A stretch of 64,000 nt of DNA, from contig OX637332.1 in assembly GCA_951799405.1 (NCBI GenBank), positions 12,591,001 to 12,655,000 of the forward strand, read 5' to 3'. Position 1 is the first letter of the stretch. The number at the start of each line of letters is the position of its first letter. Both the position numbers and the translations under genes were made by a program. Source of the stretch: Agapetus fuscipes. Its lineage: Eukaryota > Arthropoda > Insecta > Trichoptera > Glossosomatidae. Shown here piece by piece: positions 22,005 through 33,299 of this stretch. The notes under the pieces were generated by a model that saw only the letters and a program-made list of their open reading frames with translations, made no database searches and was not told where the DNA came from.

Positions 22005-23175
22005 TTTTTACTTTCTTGCTATAGCTGAAGGCTATAAAGAAAGTTTTGATTTGGTGTGAAATTTTTTTTTCGAGGATTTCACGGAAATAAGTTGTCCTGG
22101 TGCAAGACATGCCAAAAAACAATATCTTTAAAAAACGTCCGTCTGTATGAGTGTGTATGTGTGTCACTTTCCAAAGTATAAGACCTAGAGATACCAAATT
22201 TTGGCCACATCAACTTTTTTGGACATGTATTAAGTATGAATAACATGGTATTACACCAACTAGAAAATTCAAGATGGCTGCCATATAAAAAAAACATAAA
22301 ATTGCACTTTTCTCAAAAACAGCTCCCAGAATTTTTCTTAAATTTACAGAATTGCCATTAATTAGTTTTTAATTTGATAAATTAGGTATGGCAACACTCT
22401 TACTAAACTGTGTCTATGGGTTGCCATATAAAAAAAAACAAACGATTGTGATTTTCTCGAAAGTTAAGGGGTCAACAAAAATATAATGTTCGACAATATT
22501 ATAGACAACATAAATTTCTACAAACAAATATAAAGCACCGTTTACACGACCTGAAATTGTAAATCGAAAATATTACAAAAACCCATTAAAATGCAAGATA
22601 TTTAAATTTGTTTTAGATTTGATAGAAATAATAAGTTTATAACTTTAGTTCGTAATCTTTTTTTTTTTACTTTTTTGAAAATTCAAGATGGCTTCCGAAG
22701 AGCTGAAAATTTTAAATGCGATTTTCTCAAAAACGGCTTCATCGATTTTTTTTAATTTTCTGTGAATCCGTTTACAAAATAGCGCTATCTAACGATTATA
22801 ATTATTGCTTCATCATTATTTCGGTTAAGGGAGTTGCCATACAAAAGAAAAAAAATATTGAAAAATTCTCGGCAGTTAGAGGGTTAATAAAAAAATAATA
22901 ACCTACAAATGTAAGTAAATAATAATAGTTTATATATTGCCATCGTTATTTTTTCCAAAAAGTGAATTAAAAGTATAGCCGCCATACAAAGTGAAAATTT
23001 TCCATACAAATGTATTAGCAATTTTCTTGGTAGTCAAAGGGTTAAAACTAGATAAAAGGCTGCGATTCTTAAATTTTTTTAAATACCAATAATAATCAGT
23101 CGTTACGTTTTCAAAATATAACTAAAAAGTTTACCCCCCCATACAAAGTCCTAGTTTGCATACAAAAGGACTCAA
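22005..23175 (-). repeat. family X repeat with internal ~410-bp units
   Basis: Repeating blocks on the minus strand read roughly GAGCCGTTTTTGAGAAA, then GCCATCTTGAATTTTC, then a CTTTGTATGG or TATGGCAA motif. They occur three times here and in opposite orientation at 36105-38310. One end carries a hairpin (CTATAGC-TGAA-GGCTATA) at about 22020-22040. No coding frame. Confidence 0.55.
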
Positions 23176-23208
23176 TGACCATCTATAATAATCTAGATTC
23201 TATGTAGA

Positions 23209-23449
23209 TTCTAAAATCTAAAGTGGCAAAGATATATTAAAATTAAAAACTCATATCAAATGCATGCCCACAAACAGACACGTGTAAATTCGCGCTGAAA
23301 AACGCTGAATGTGTACTTACAAATTAAAACCAAATCTTAAATGAATATAAAACTCTTGCCGGCCTTCCTTGAAACAGGGGTGACATTGACAAAGTGAATT
23401 ATTTTTACACTATGGGTGGTCAGCTTTATACCAATCTATAAGTCAAGAA
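23209..23449 (-). repeat. RTE 3' unit (subfamily A)
   Basis: AATCTAAAGTGGCAAAGATA through TATACCAATCTATAAGTCAA, with a small deletion near ATGAATATAAAACTC. Confidence 0.75.
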
Positions 23450-23464
23450 TATTTCTTGTGTAAT

Positions 23465-23548
23465 TGGCGCTTTTTCCAGAGAAGACCAACCTCGCAGAGG
23501 GCTGTTGAGGTGTGATTCACTCAAAACGGCGCTCAACAAATAAATCAA
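23465..23548 (+). repeat. SINE family 2, 3' part
   Basis: GAAGACCAACCTCGCAGAGG, GTGTGATTCACTCAAAACGG and GCGCTCAACAAATAAATCAA match the 3' portions at 54100-54180 and 61430-61535. Confidence 0.55.
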
Positions 23549-24747
23549 CCAAATATTTATATTCATTTAAGTATTTATATGGCTATATCCATATTGTACG
23601 AGTATGCAGGTACAAACCGCGGTGGAATAAAATTGATTTATTATTGATATTTTCTATTTTTATTGAAACGGTATAAGCTGGTAGATGATTCTAGCTTTAC
23701 ATACGTCATACAGTGGGTTAATTTTTGCAAGAAAGTCGAGTACAGATTCTGTGCAATTTATTTTTATATCAAATATCTAAACTGGACAAATGCATCTCTA
23801 CCACCCTGTAGTTGCATTGGCCACGCATTATCATAATTGTTCCATCAGTCGAATCCAACGTCTGAGCAATACCTTTCAAAACGTATACTTAGTTTGTCTT
23901 TTATCTTTTACTGTTAATGTTTCATACTTTTGTATGCTTGTATTTTAATGATTTTTTGTTGTTTTGTATAAACTCCTTTCATATTTACTTATTTTGTAAA
24001 AGGCTTATGCAGTAAATAAATAAATGAACAAACAAGAAATTGGGTTTCGTGATTCTTCTTTCTTTTTTAATTTAATTTCTAGATTTATTAAATATGGTTG
24101 CCTGTAGATCTAAACGAACTGGTTCGAATTGACTTAAAATCCAGTGTCTCATAATCAGTTTTAAACATCCCATTTTCCTTACATTTTTTATATAACAGTC
24201 ATCAAAAAATAGTGCCAACATTTAAAACTATTACTATAAATAAAACTATTCAAGATAATTAAAACAGATATAGTATAAAATGAGCTGAATTTGCATTTTT
24301 TTATGAGTGTATAAAAACATACAGATTGTAAGAGCTATTTTATATATTGCCATTTTTTTCGATGACCCTTTTTTTATAGTTATATGGTGAGTTAAAAGTT
24401 AAAAGGGAAGAAAATTTTGTTTTGGGGGACTTTGAAAAACAAAACAAAAAAATGTTGGGAGGCTTACGGGGCAAAGGACTTCAGGAGCCTCGATTTAGAT
24501 GAATTCCACTAAGAATATCTTGCGATTCAGTGAGTTGGCTTGTGAGGATCTTCAGTTATTTTTCTTCGTCCTTTTGGCCGTATTTATGTAGCATTCCATC
24601 AATTCCGGCGCGCCAGAGACTCGGAAAATTGCAACATAATAATTTATGCTGTGTTGCAGAATATTTTGAAATTTAGGACGTAAAATAGTTGGTGAAGTAT
24701 CTTCATTACAATAGAGTGGGAGGTCTTTTAAAGTTCTTTGTTTTGTA
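23549..24747. other. AT-rich stretch, no feature recognised
   Basis: Nothing beyond simple AT-rich sequence and short frames. Confidence 0.4.
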
Positions 24748-24945
24748 TTCTATGACTTATAGCTTTTGTGAGGCCATTATCTCCTCTTTATCAGGAAATA
24801 GCGATACGATTAGTGGGATTCATGTTATGTTTGAGATTTAAGTTTTAATTTTATAATTACACATGCAGTTTGTAAGCACGAGTTTAGTCGTGTCTAATTG
24901 TGGGCATACATTAAACATTGTTATGTAAATAGTACTTAGTTATAA
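24748..24945 (+). repeat. RTE 3' unit, old and diverged
   Basis: TCTATGACTTATAGCTTTTG, CACATGCAGTTTGTAAGCAC and GTCTAATTGTGGGCATACAT keep the order of the unit despite many changes and indels. Confidence 0.55.
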
Positions 24946-24965
24946 ACAAAATGAATAGGGTAGGT

Positions 24966-25320
24966 GTATATAGACTCTAGCTGTAAGAATAATTATTATT
25001 AAGTACATAGAGTAAGCAAATATGATATAAGTAGTATAAGTATTGGAACCTTGTAGAATATGATAGATGTTTCCAGACGAATCTATGCCCAGAATGTTCT
25101 GATTGTAGAAGCTATATAAGCGAGAATTGCCTGCAAGTAGTTCAGTCTCAAGATTCTCTTAGCCATTACAAGATAGACAGTGAAAGTCAACCATCCAAGT
25201 GAAACTGTGTAAAATAAATTGTGAACTAAATTAAATATATTTAAAATAAATCTCCGGCTGTTTCAACTAAGAAGAGCATCATTCTAAATTTTAAAACATT
25301 AGAACCCCAAGAACACGACA
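24966..25320 (+). mobile_element. candidate solo LTR
   Basis: Starts TGTATATAGACTC and ends GAACACGACA (TG...CA). It has a TATATAAG box at about 25113 and AATAAA-type signals near 25215-25250, i.e. U3-R-U5 order. No second copy and no clear 5-bp duplication are visible in the window, so this is a structural guess. Confidence 0.35.
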
Positions 25321-25384
25321 ATATGAATTTCAAATGTTAATATAAGTATATTTGCAACTAATTACCAATATTATGGATTATGTA

Positions 25385-25470
25385 AGAACACGTGCAGCAT
25401 GTATAGACGCAAACTTAATGTGTCTGCATATGCAGGCATGCATTTCATATTAATCTAAATTTTAATATAC
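25385..25470 (+). repeat. RTE 3' unit, 3' half only
   Basis: ACACGTGCAGCATGTATAGA, AATGTGTCTGCATATGCAGG and TTCATATTAATCTAAATTTT. Confidence 0.5.
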
Positions 25471-26805
25471 TTTTAAATAAATATAATTATTTTTTTCTAA
25501 AACGTAGTTTAATAAAATACTTAAAATACTTTTAAATGTTAATAAAATCGATTTTTTATATGTTGTAGAAACCAAATTCTATTTAAACGTACTTTTTTTT
25601 TCACATATATTGATTTATTTGAATTGTAAATTATAGGTTATAAATTATTGTAAATTATTATATTATTGTAAGTTACATATATATTTATTTTAATTGTAAA
25701 TTTTAATTTAAATAAATCAATATATGTGAAAAGAAACAGAACGTTTAAATATAATTTTGTTTCTAAAATATATACAAAATCAATCAATATGAATTTTCAC
25801 AGTGTTAATACACAAACCATAAAAAATATAGTTAATAAAATTGTTTTCAATGCTGTTAAAAAATGAAAACATTTCTGTGAATGTAATAAAAAAAAAAAAA
25901 AAAATGGTATCAGATCATACCTTCATACACGTTATTGAGTATTTTCAATGGTGTTAATTTTGAAAAGGTTTCGATGTTAATAGGAAAAAGAAAATAACTT
26001 TTCCGAACGCAACTCTTTCAATCAATCGCAAAATATAAACCACAATAATAAAGTGGGCGCTGATAAAATTTAATTAACAAATTATTTGAATTCAACAACG
26101 TACTGCATCTATGGATTGTATGAGCCTCCGGGCTTTGAAATAAGTGCCCCTAGTATAAAGCATTGCGTAAAATCACTACAATTGCGTACATCGAAAACAA
26201 ATATCAAAAGTCAATCACTCTCTTGGAGCGCTATTGTATAAATCTTACATTTTGGATGTACGCAATCGAGGGGAGATAAACGCATTATTTTATACTAAGG
26301 GTAAAGTAACATAATAATTATTTCGTATTTACCAACTGATGATTTAATTAACAGAGTTGTTCCGATTTGAATTGGCTTCAGCAACTCTGTGGATTGCTGA
26401 TTATCAGGTGGTTCTTGTCCGAGGGAATGATAATAATTAATTTGACGTTGTTCGTGGAAATTGATAATTTCATTAAAATTCATTAAGTGTGTATAGGTAG
26501 ACGCCGAAGGTAAGAGTGTGCTATTCAATCCCATCATTATATTCCGAGCTTTTCAATTATTCCAATATCAAAACTTTTAATTCTATTCATTAAATCTGGT
26601 CCATAGAAAGCTAACGTTCTATGTCAGAGGACTAGGTTTCAATTCCCACCTCTCCACCATCTCCTGATCTCTCCTTGCGGTGTTACTTTCTAACCCAAAA
26701 TTAAAATACCGACAAGGTTTCCTTAAATTTTCAAAAGATTGTTGGGAAATGCTGTGGAAAGCTATTATTTAAAGGTAATATTATTATTATTATTTCCTTT
26801 AAAAA
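25471..26805. other. AT-rich stretch with local inverted repeats
   Basis: Inverted repeats include ATATATTGATTTATTT (about 25606) with AAATAAATCAATATAT (about 25711), and ATTGCGTACATC with GATGTACGCAAT around 26180-26270. No gene is recognised. Confidence 0.4.
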
Positions 26806-27002
26806 AATAGATTTGTGGAAAAGAATGCAATCCACTAACCTGTTTTGCCTGGCCAGTTGTCTTCATGCGAAAGCAGAAGCTTTTGTGCATGCAATGAAAT
26901 CTGTTGAACCAAGGTCGAAGTTATCGTCGCGGGATTCGAACCAACGTTATCCGGTTCCAAATATCCCCGACTTGATCCCCGCGGCCATAACACTGACAAC
27001 AT
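26806..27002 (-). repeat. SINE family 1, complete but diverged
   Basis: Reverse orientation: tail GCAATCCACTAACCTG and TGCCTGGCCAG, then B box complement GGGATTCGAACC and head GCGGCCATAACACTGACAAC. The body contains a GCGAAAGCAGAAGCTT segment shared with 28295-28372 instead of the TTAATTAATAATT segment. Confidence 0.65.
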
Positions 27003-27114
27003 AAAATGTGTTAAGTGGTAAGATTTAAAGCAGCTTTTTATACGAACTCAAACATTCAAAAGTATGTCAAAACTGCCGCAGAAAGAAAAGAGTGGAGTGT
27101 AAAAAACACAATTG

Positions 27115-27262
27115 TAATATAAATATTTAAAAATTAAAATGGTAAAAACATGGTTTTATTTCACTTTCTTATTTTTGTTTTGCTCAAACATTTTCGCCTA
27201 ATGAGGCATCTTCAGGAGCAGAATGGTTACAAATATATTTTTATAAAATAATTTTCAAAACA
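27115..27262 (-). mobile_element. PLE terminal-repeat fragment
   Basis: TGGTTTTATTTCACTTTCTT, TTCGCCTAATGAGGCATCTT and TATATTTTTATAAAATAATT match the inverted repeats of the PLE at 55427-56521. No coding part. Confidence 0.65.
27182..27219 (-). ncRNA. hammerhead-ribozyme-like core, best preserved copy
   Basis: Minus strand: stem I GCTC/GAGC (4 bp), CTGAAGA, stem II GCCT-CATT-AGGC, GAAA, stem III AA/TT with a TG loop, then U immediately before stem I, where cleavage would occur. All invariant core positions of a minimal type I hammerhead appear present. Judged by eye. Confidence 0.5.
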
Positions 27263-27309
27263 ATTGTAATGATTGCGAAATGATCTATATCGGCCAATCT
27301 TTAATCTAA

Positions 27310-27425
27310 AATAATCTATAATCTAAGTTGCAAGGATATATTCATTTAAATCTCTCAGATGTATGCTCACATACCAACACGTGTTGTTCGCGCTTACAAA
27401 TGCTGAATGACGTGTACTTACAAAT
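27310..27425 (-). repeat. RTE 3' unit (subfamily A), 3' half
   Basis: TCTATAATCTAAGTTGCAAG through GCGCTTACAAATGCTGAATG. Confidence 0.7.
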
Positions 27426-27939
27426 AAATAGATAAATATCAGAAATGTTTAAAGAATCTAAAAAAGTGATTAAAGATGTAACGATAAGCTCATAAATTAC
27501 TGAGCATGCATGAGCATAAGAGCATTATATTGACAAATGTAATTTAGGGTTAATACTTAGCTGTCAAAATGTGGAACAATGATATACTTATACATATATC
27601 AGAAGTATTAGAGATAAATAAAAATAAAAATAATGACAATGATAATACATATTGTTATGTAAATATTAGAATAGGTAGAGAGAATCGCGTAGAGAGTCTA
27701 TTATTCTTATCATTATTATTTTTGTTATTTTTTTCATATATCTACATAAAATGTGTATATGTGTATAATTCCTATTTCTGTATTTTCTATTTAAACATGT
27801 TACCTCTTTATGTTATTTTATTTTATTTCTTTGTCTTCCTGTTTTTGCTAAGTGAATGACTAAATGGTGTATATATTGTTTTTTTTTATGATTTTTATCT
27901 ATTAAGTGATTAATTTTAAGTTAAGATAAGTTGGAATCC
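27426..27939. other. very AT-rich stretch
   Basis: The open frame at 27569-27859 is a product of A/T-rich composition (runs of I, F, L, Y, N) and I do not call it a gene. Confidence 0.4.
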
Positions 27940-28065
27940 TCCCCAAAACACAAGCTATGCTTACTTTGGGGAGTATTTATTGTAATTAGATTTGTAAAAT
28001 TTATTTTTATTGTAATACTTTGTACATATTGATAAAAACAATAAAGACCTTATGAATTATATGAA
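27940..28065 (+). mobile_element. LINE 3' tail, second copy
   Basis: CCCCAAAACACAAGCTATGC and TTACTTTGGGGAGTATTTAT, ending AACAATAAAGACCTTATGAA. The CCCCAAA/TTTGGGG arms form a hairpin. Same as 20447-20575. Confidence 0.55.
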
Positions 28066-28294
28066 TTAGGTATTACTTAGTTATAGTTATAGGAATTCTG
28101 TATTGTATTGTGTGGGTAGGAATCATTGAATAAAATACGTAAAGCATCGAGAAATAATGATTACTACACCTTTCTGGAACTGTCTAGCGCAGAGGTTCCC
28201 AAAGTGGGTGCCGCGGAGAGAGATCAGGGGTGCCACGAGGCGCCCCTGAAGTCTACTAAAAATCAAAAATTTACATTTTTTTTTTTTTTTTAAA

Positions 28295-28372
28295 TTGTGA
28301 AGAGGATTGCAATTCACCAACCTATTTTGCCTGGCCAGATGTCTTCATGCGAAAGCAGAAGCTTGTGTGCAT
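28295..28372 (-). repeat. SINE family 1 tail fragment
   Basis: GCAATTCACCAACCTATTTT, TGCCTGGCCAGATGTCTTCA and GCGAAAGCAGAAGCTTGTGT. It is cut short where the RTE insertion begins. Confidence 0.65.
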
Positions 28373-28417
28373 ACATGAATACAAACATCGATTGTTACAA
28401 AATACAAAATTTTAAGT

Positions 28418-30496
28418 GTGAGTGAACTTGAGAAGAGTGTGTGTGGAAAAGATATTGAAAGTATGTGGAAAGATCTGAAAGAAGGAATGACTGAATGCGC
28501 TAAAAAAGCATGTGGGGTAACGAAAGGTGGAAGATTGAAAGGAGATGCCTGGTGGAATGATAGAGTGAAGGAAGCTGTGAAAGTTAAGAAAAAGTGTTAC
28601 GAAAATTGGTTGAATGATAGAAATGATAGAAAGCTAGAAGAGGAATATAAGATAGCTAAGAGAATGGCGAAGAATATAATTTATGAAAGCAAGATGAATG
28701 AACAAAGAAAGATTGATGAAAGGATTAACAAAAGTTTCACCGATAGTAAGAAGGAATTTTGGAGGTGGATCAATGCGGATAGAAATAAATCTTCTGCATT
28801 GACCACTCCGGGAGTCAAAAGTGCTGCCGGTGAGATGGTATGGGAGAATGTAGAAGTATGCAAGAGATGGAAGAAGTATTTTCAAGAAATTTTTGGTCAG
28901 GGTGAAAGAAGAATTTATGAACAGATAGATGAAGCGAATGAATTGAATATTATGAAAGAAGAAATGAAAGTGTCTATTTCACGTCTGAAGAATGGGAAGT
29001 CTGCTGGGTTTGATGGTATAAATGGTGAAATGTTGAAAGCAGGAGGTGAATGTATGATAGATTGGATGTACGAATTATGTAAGCTCTGTGTGAATGCAGG
29101 AGTAGTACCGATGGATTGGAGGAAGGCAGTCATTGTTCCCATTTACAAAGGTAAAGGAGACAAAAAAGACTGTCAGAACTTCAGACCAATCAGTTTACTC
29201 AGTATACCAGGAAAAGTCTTCTGTAAGGTGATTATAAAAAATGTGATTCTGACTACTAGTGAAAGGATTTCCGATGTACAGTCCGGCTTTATGGCCGGTA
29301 GAGGCTGTGTTGATCAGATTTTTACTCTACGACAACTTGTTGAAAAACAATTGTCGGTGAGGCGGAAGCTGTTCACGGCCTTTGTAGATCTGGAAAAGGC
29401 TTTTGACTCAGTAGACAGAGGTATGTTATGGGATGTTTTGAAAGCATACGGAGTGAATGGGGCTCTCCTAGGTGCGGTGCATGCAAACTATGAAAATAGT
29501 AAGGCATGTGTCCGTATTGATGGTGAGTATAGTGAGTGGTTTGAAGTTTATAAGGGTGTGAGGCAAGGATGTGTGATGAGTCCATGGCTATTTAACATAG
29601 TCATGGACAAGTGTGTCAGAGATGCTCGACTTAATGATTGTGGATTGATGATAGGAGAGAGCAAAGTGAGTGTTCTACTGTATGCAGATAATGCAGTTCT
29701 TGTATCTGATTCAGCAGTAGAATTGCAAACAATGCTCTCTAGATTGAATGAAGCTTTGAAAGGTAACCATTTGAAGTTGAATGCAAGTAAGACGAAAGTA
29801 TTGATTTTTGAAAGAGATGATGAAAGTATGAATTATGAATTTAAAATTAATGGAATGAATGTTGATGTCGTAAATGAGTTTGTATACCTGGGAAGTAAGT
29901 TTGAAAAAGATGGAAGAATGACCGGTGAATTTGAAAGAAGAATAATGAAAGGCAGGTGCGTACTGGGTGCTACCGCTAGCATCGCCAGGAACCAGAATCT
30001 CTCAAAAAATGTTAGATTGGCGGTGCACGGTGGTATACTAGTGCCAACCTTGATGTATGGAAGTGAAGCCTGGACGGTGAGTGAAAGGGAAATTAGTAAA
30101 GTCCATACAGTAGAAATGGACTATCTAAGAAGTATGATTGGGAAAAAACGAAGTGACAGAGTGAGGAATAATTTTGTAAGAGAAGAATGTGGTGTAAGGG
30201 AAAGTGTGAAAGTGAAGATTAAAAGAAGTATGTTAAGATGGTTCGGGCATATGGAGAGAATGAGTGATGAAAGATTGACGAAGAAAGTATATGTTGCTAA
30301 AATAGATGGATGTCGTGGTAGAGGAAGACCGAGAAAAGTATGGATGGATCAAATTTCTGAAATAGCGAATGAATGGGATATCCAGAGTCATAATAAAAGG
30401 AGGACTTGCATGAAAAAGGTTATGACTCTGGATGAAATGAAAGAAGTGTGCAAGGACAGGAAGAAGTGGCGGCTAATCTGCAATGGTGATTTCTAA
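28418..30496 (+). CDS. RTE-clade reverse transcriptase, longest copy (692 codons)
   Basis: The frame opens at a GTG within the truncation junction, so there is no genuine start and the N-terminal APE endonuclease is missing. Residues 1-170 are the linker (AWWNDRVKEAVKVKKKCYE, KKEFWRWINADRN). Then come NFRPISLLSIPGKVF, SGFMAGRGCVDQIF, FVDLEKAFDSV (motif A), YKGVRQGCVMSPWLF (motif B), motif C, LNASKTKVLIF and the C-terminal GRGRPRKVWMDQISEIANEW. Motif C reads YADN: the codon at 29690-29692 is AAT, where the 1330 copy has GAT. This changes the second catalytic aspartate to asparagine, so the enzyme is expected to be inactive. The product would have copied element RNA at a nicked target site. The 3' UTR and 3' unit follow. 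Confidence 0.88.
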   Translation: MSELEKSVCGKDIESMWKDLKEGMTECAKKACGVTKGGRLKGDAWWNDRVKEAVKVKKKCYENWLNDRNDRKLEEEYKIAKRMAKNIIYESKMNEQRKIDERINKSFTDSKKEFWRWINADRNKSSALTTPGVKSAAGEMVWENVEVCKRWKKYFQEIFGQGERRIYEQIDEANELNIMKEEMKVSISRLKNGKSAGFDGINGEMLKAGGECMIDWMYELCKLCVNAGVVPMDWRKAVIVPIYKGKGDKKDCQNFRPISLLSIPGKVFCKVIIKNVILTTSERISDVQSGFMAGRGCVDQIFTLRQLVEKQLSVRRKLFTAFVDLEKAFDSVDRGMLWDVLKAYGVNGALLGAVHANYENSKACVRIDGEYSEWFEVYKGVRQGCVMSPWLFNIVMDKCVRDARLNDCGLMIGESKVSVLLYADNAVLVSDSAVELQTMLSRLNEALKGNHLKLNASKTKVLIFERDDESMNYEFKINGMNVDVVNEFVYLGSKFEKDGRMTGEFERRIMKGRCVLGATASIARNQNLSKNVRLAVHGGILVPTLMYGSEAWTVSEREISKVHTVEMDYLRSMIGKKRSDRVRNNFVREECGVRESVKVKIKRSMLRWFGHMERMSDERLTKKVYVAKIDGCRGRGRPRKVWMDQISEIANEWDIQSHNKRRTCMKKVMTLDEMKEVCKDRKKWRLICNGDF

Positions 30497-30617
30497 TGTT
30501 GGTGTATTAATTTGCTACATTTTTTGCATAGGAAATTTCTGACTTTTTTTGTATAGATTTCTTTGTAAGGTTTTGTTCTTTTATATATTTAAATGTAATT
30601 TTTTATTCATATTCCTT

Positions 30618-30865
30618 GATTTATAGGTTGGTATGAGGCTGACCACCCAAACTGTAAAAAATGGTTCACTTTGCCAATGTTACCCCTGTTTCAGGGAAGG
30701 TCGGCAAAAGTTGTGGGGCTTATGTTCATTTGAGGTTTGGATTTTATTTATAAGTACACATTCAGCATTTGTAAGCGCGAACTACACTTGTTGGTTTGTG
30801 GGCTTACATCTGAGAGCTTTAAATGAATATATCCTTGCAACTTAGATTATAGATTATTATAGATT
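30618..30865 (+). repeat. RTE 3' unit (subfamily A)
   Basis: Ends the 28418 RTE. TTGATTTATAGGTTGGTATG through TTGCAACTTAGATTATAGAT, then ATTATAGATTATT as a short tandem tail. Confidence 0.8.
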
Positions 30866-31255
30866 ATTGATATTATATGACTAGGGTGCCGTGAGAAAAC
30901 TCAAAATTTCAAAGGGTGCCGTGACTTGAAAAAGTTTGGGAACCTCTGGACTCTAGCGAATATTGATCTAGATTGTACTGTTTTGAAGAGTATAAGAAGG
31001 GTGCGAGTGGCTTGCAGAGCCAGTATCTTACGAGTTTTACAACTACATACATTGAACCAAAACCAGTGAACAGAAACCAAGTGTAATGGAATAGTCGAGA
31101 CTACCTTTGTGAAAATAAATTATTAAAAGTGTAAAAATAAACAACTGTATAAGAAGACCAGTATTTTTAATTGAAAGACTTTTGAACCCTAAATTCGTAA
31201 CAATATGTTTAATATCCAACTCCCCACAATTACAGCTCGCAAACGCAACTAACGT

Positions 31256-31455
31256 AACTAAGCTACACATATAGTGTACCTTTTTGCCGTGTTATCCCCG
31301 AAGGGATCGCATATGGCGAGTAAACCTATTTATTTTTTACAGGGAAGGGGGCCGGCCTTACGCCAACCCCTTCAGTGAAGTGGGGGGTTTCCCAGCTCCC
31401 TAGGGGGCTGGTACTCATTTCTTGTGAAGGCTGAGTAAGCCTTGCCGGTTTTTTA
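31256..31455 (-). repeat. SINE family 3, partial
   Basis: ACTAAGCTACACATATAGTG through CGTGTTATCCCCGAAGGGAT and GGGGCCGGCCTTACGCCAAC to GTGAAGGCTGAGTAAGCCTT. The tRNA head is missing. Confidence 0.7.
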
Positions 31456-33299
31456 ATTTTCATCTTTTTCACTCCTTTTCTATTAATTTTGGCTCCGCCG
31501 CTTTAGTCACCATCCCCCTCTTCCACTTCCACCTTGTTACCTCCCGCCTAACCGCTACCACCAGTACATTCCATTTACCTGTCTTTAGTTTTTAAGCTAA
31601 ATTTTAGTAATTATTTCTAACCTTAAGATGGAAGTTCTCCAAAAGCGTTAAAAACGACTCAAAAAACAACAATGGTGGAACAAAACAAAGTTGTTTTTTT
31701 TTAACGTTTTAATAATAATAAAATATAACACCTTTAAAGGTTTGCTTAGCCTTGAGGACTAGTTCCTACTTGGAGCTGGGAAATACCCACTTTAAGTGAA
31801 GTAGTTGGCGTAAGCCCGTCACCTTTTTATGGCTAGTTTGTGGTTAAATAAATAGTTTTCACATACTACGTGGCATTTTTGAAAATTACACTTTGGTTTG
31901 AGGAAGTTATTTCAAATTCACAGAAAATGTTACTTTTTCATTCTCGTTCATTATTTTTTTTTAAGTTTCTTATTTATTTTCACTTCTTTCAACACAATAA
32001 TTATTGTCATTTATCTCATCCATATCATTTTTTGACATCCTCTTTGTACAAATCATTGATATTTCACGAAAGGGTGAAATATTGTTTCATCCGATTTTTT
32101 CGATTAAATGGCAGTTTAGCCGCCATAGAGGCGAGTAAAGGTATGCCTGAGTGTACTTTTTCTGCAATTTTAGCCGTGCAAAAAATTATTTATGGATTGT
32201 TCAAACTTTTCGTAAATGGTCGCAACGTTGACTTTGACTGCCGATGAATCAAATCTGTATGGGCGCACATGTCGCATTTTCAAGCTTTATATTGCGTTGA
32301 AAAACCGAAAGAGCATTGTTTTCTGTCTGTTGATTTACTACAGTACTACGGTATATTATATAAATAATATAGCTTTGTTTTTTTTGATGCAGTAACTAAG
32401 CAATAAACTAAATGCTTATTATTTTGTAGATATTATTATTATTTGTGATTCTTTTTGTTAGGCTTAGATAAAAGGGGATCAGGGGCGAGCATCACATACA
32501 GATAAGTGTACCAATAAGTTAGGCAAAGTTTGTGTACAAATATATTTTAACTTGAAATTGAAATATACAAATACCTTTATTCCAATTTGAGTCATTATTT
32601 TAAATCACATTTTTTTAAGTTCAAAGAATCAATCCATTTGTAAATTCTTGAAAATTTAGGATCTAAATATACCAGAACAATATTTACCCATACCAGTGCA
32701 CGCGCCTGGTTGAAAACATCATGACCCTATGATTTAAAGTTTTAATGATGGCTCTAGTGAATGGATTACTATACTTCTGGGAGTGCAAAATGAAAATCAC
32801 ATTATTGTTCTTGTGAAGGCTGAGTAAACCTTTTGATATTGTGATTGTAAGGCTTAAAAGAAGCTCTCAAACGGGAAATAGTTACTGACACCCTTCGGAT
32901 AGATTAAAACCTAGCCGTTTTAACTTTGAACGCAAGCGTTTTGTTAACTAAACCATTGACCGCTCCATTCACGAATTTTACCGACTTTTTTTCCTAAAAA
33001 TTAAAACTATCTTTAGAACCTTCATAAATGCATTTTATTTTATTAATCAGCACAGAAATGTAGAAAATAATAAAAAATGAAATATTGTTTATCGGTGCAC
33101 AGCAGCTGAGTTTTCGTGCGATATAATATATACATGAAACAATAAAAAAAACTCGAAGGAACTTCATAAAAGCAATATTTGTTACAGAATTCGGCTTTGG
33201 ATTTTATAGGTACTTACTGAAAGTACATTGGTATGTTATAGCTCATAGCGTTACTACATCCTTTGTACACAATTGGCGAAATAAGATCTATATTTTCAG
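31456..33299. other. AT-rich stretch; SINE family 3 piece at 31735-31835
   Basis: A plus-strand family 3 piece (GCTTAGCCTTGAGGACTAGT, GAGCTGGGAAATACCCACTT, GAAGTAGTTGGCGTAAGCCC) and a 30-bp scrap at about 32808 (CTTGTGAAGGCTGAGTAAAC) are the only recognised items. The frame at 31870-32247 has no recognisable motif. Confidence 0.45.

Larger units (their letters stand above)
28190..30948. mobile_element. hAT-type element with nested SINE and RTE
   Basis: Terminal inverted repeats CAGAGGTTCCCAAA (28190) and TTTGGGAACCTCTG (ending 30948). Flanks are GTCTAGCG on the left and CTCTAGCG two bases beyond the right end, a slightly decayed 8-bp duplication. Only about 200 bp is the element's own sequence (GGGTGCCGTG motifs near both ends). 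The rest is a SINE family 1 piece and the 28418 RTE with its 3' unit, inserted later. Confidence 0.7.

Noticed and set aside
27569..27859. 96-codon hydrophobic frame
   Set aside because: Composed of F/L/I/Y/N from very AT-rich sequence, with no signal or domain logic.
31870..32247. 125-codon frame
   Set aside because: No motif, T-rich start, no sign of codon preference; not distinguishable from chance.
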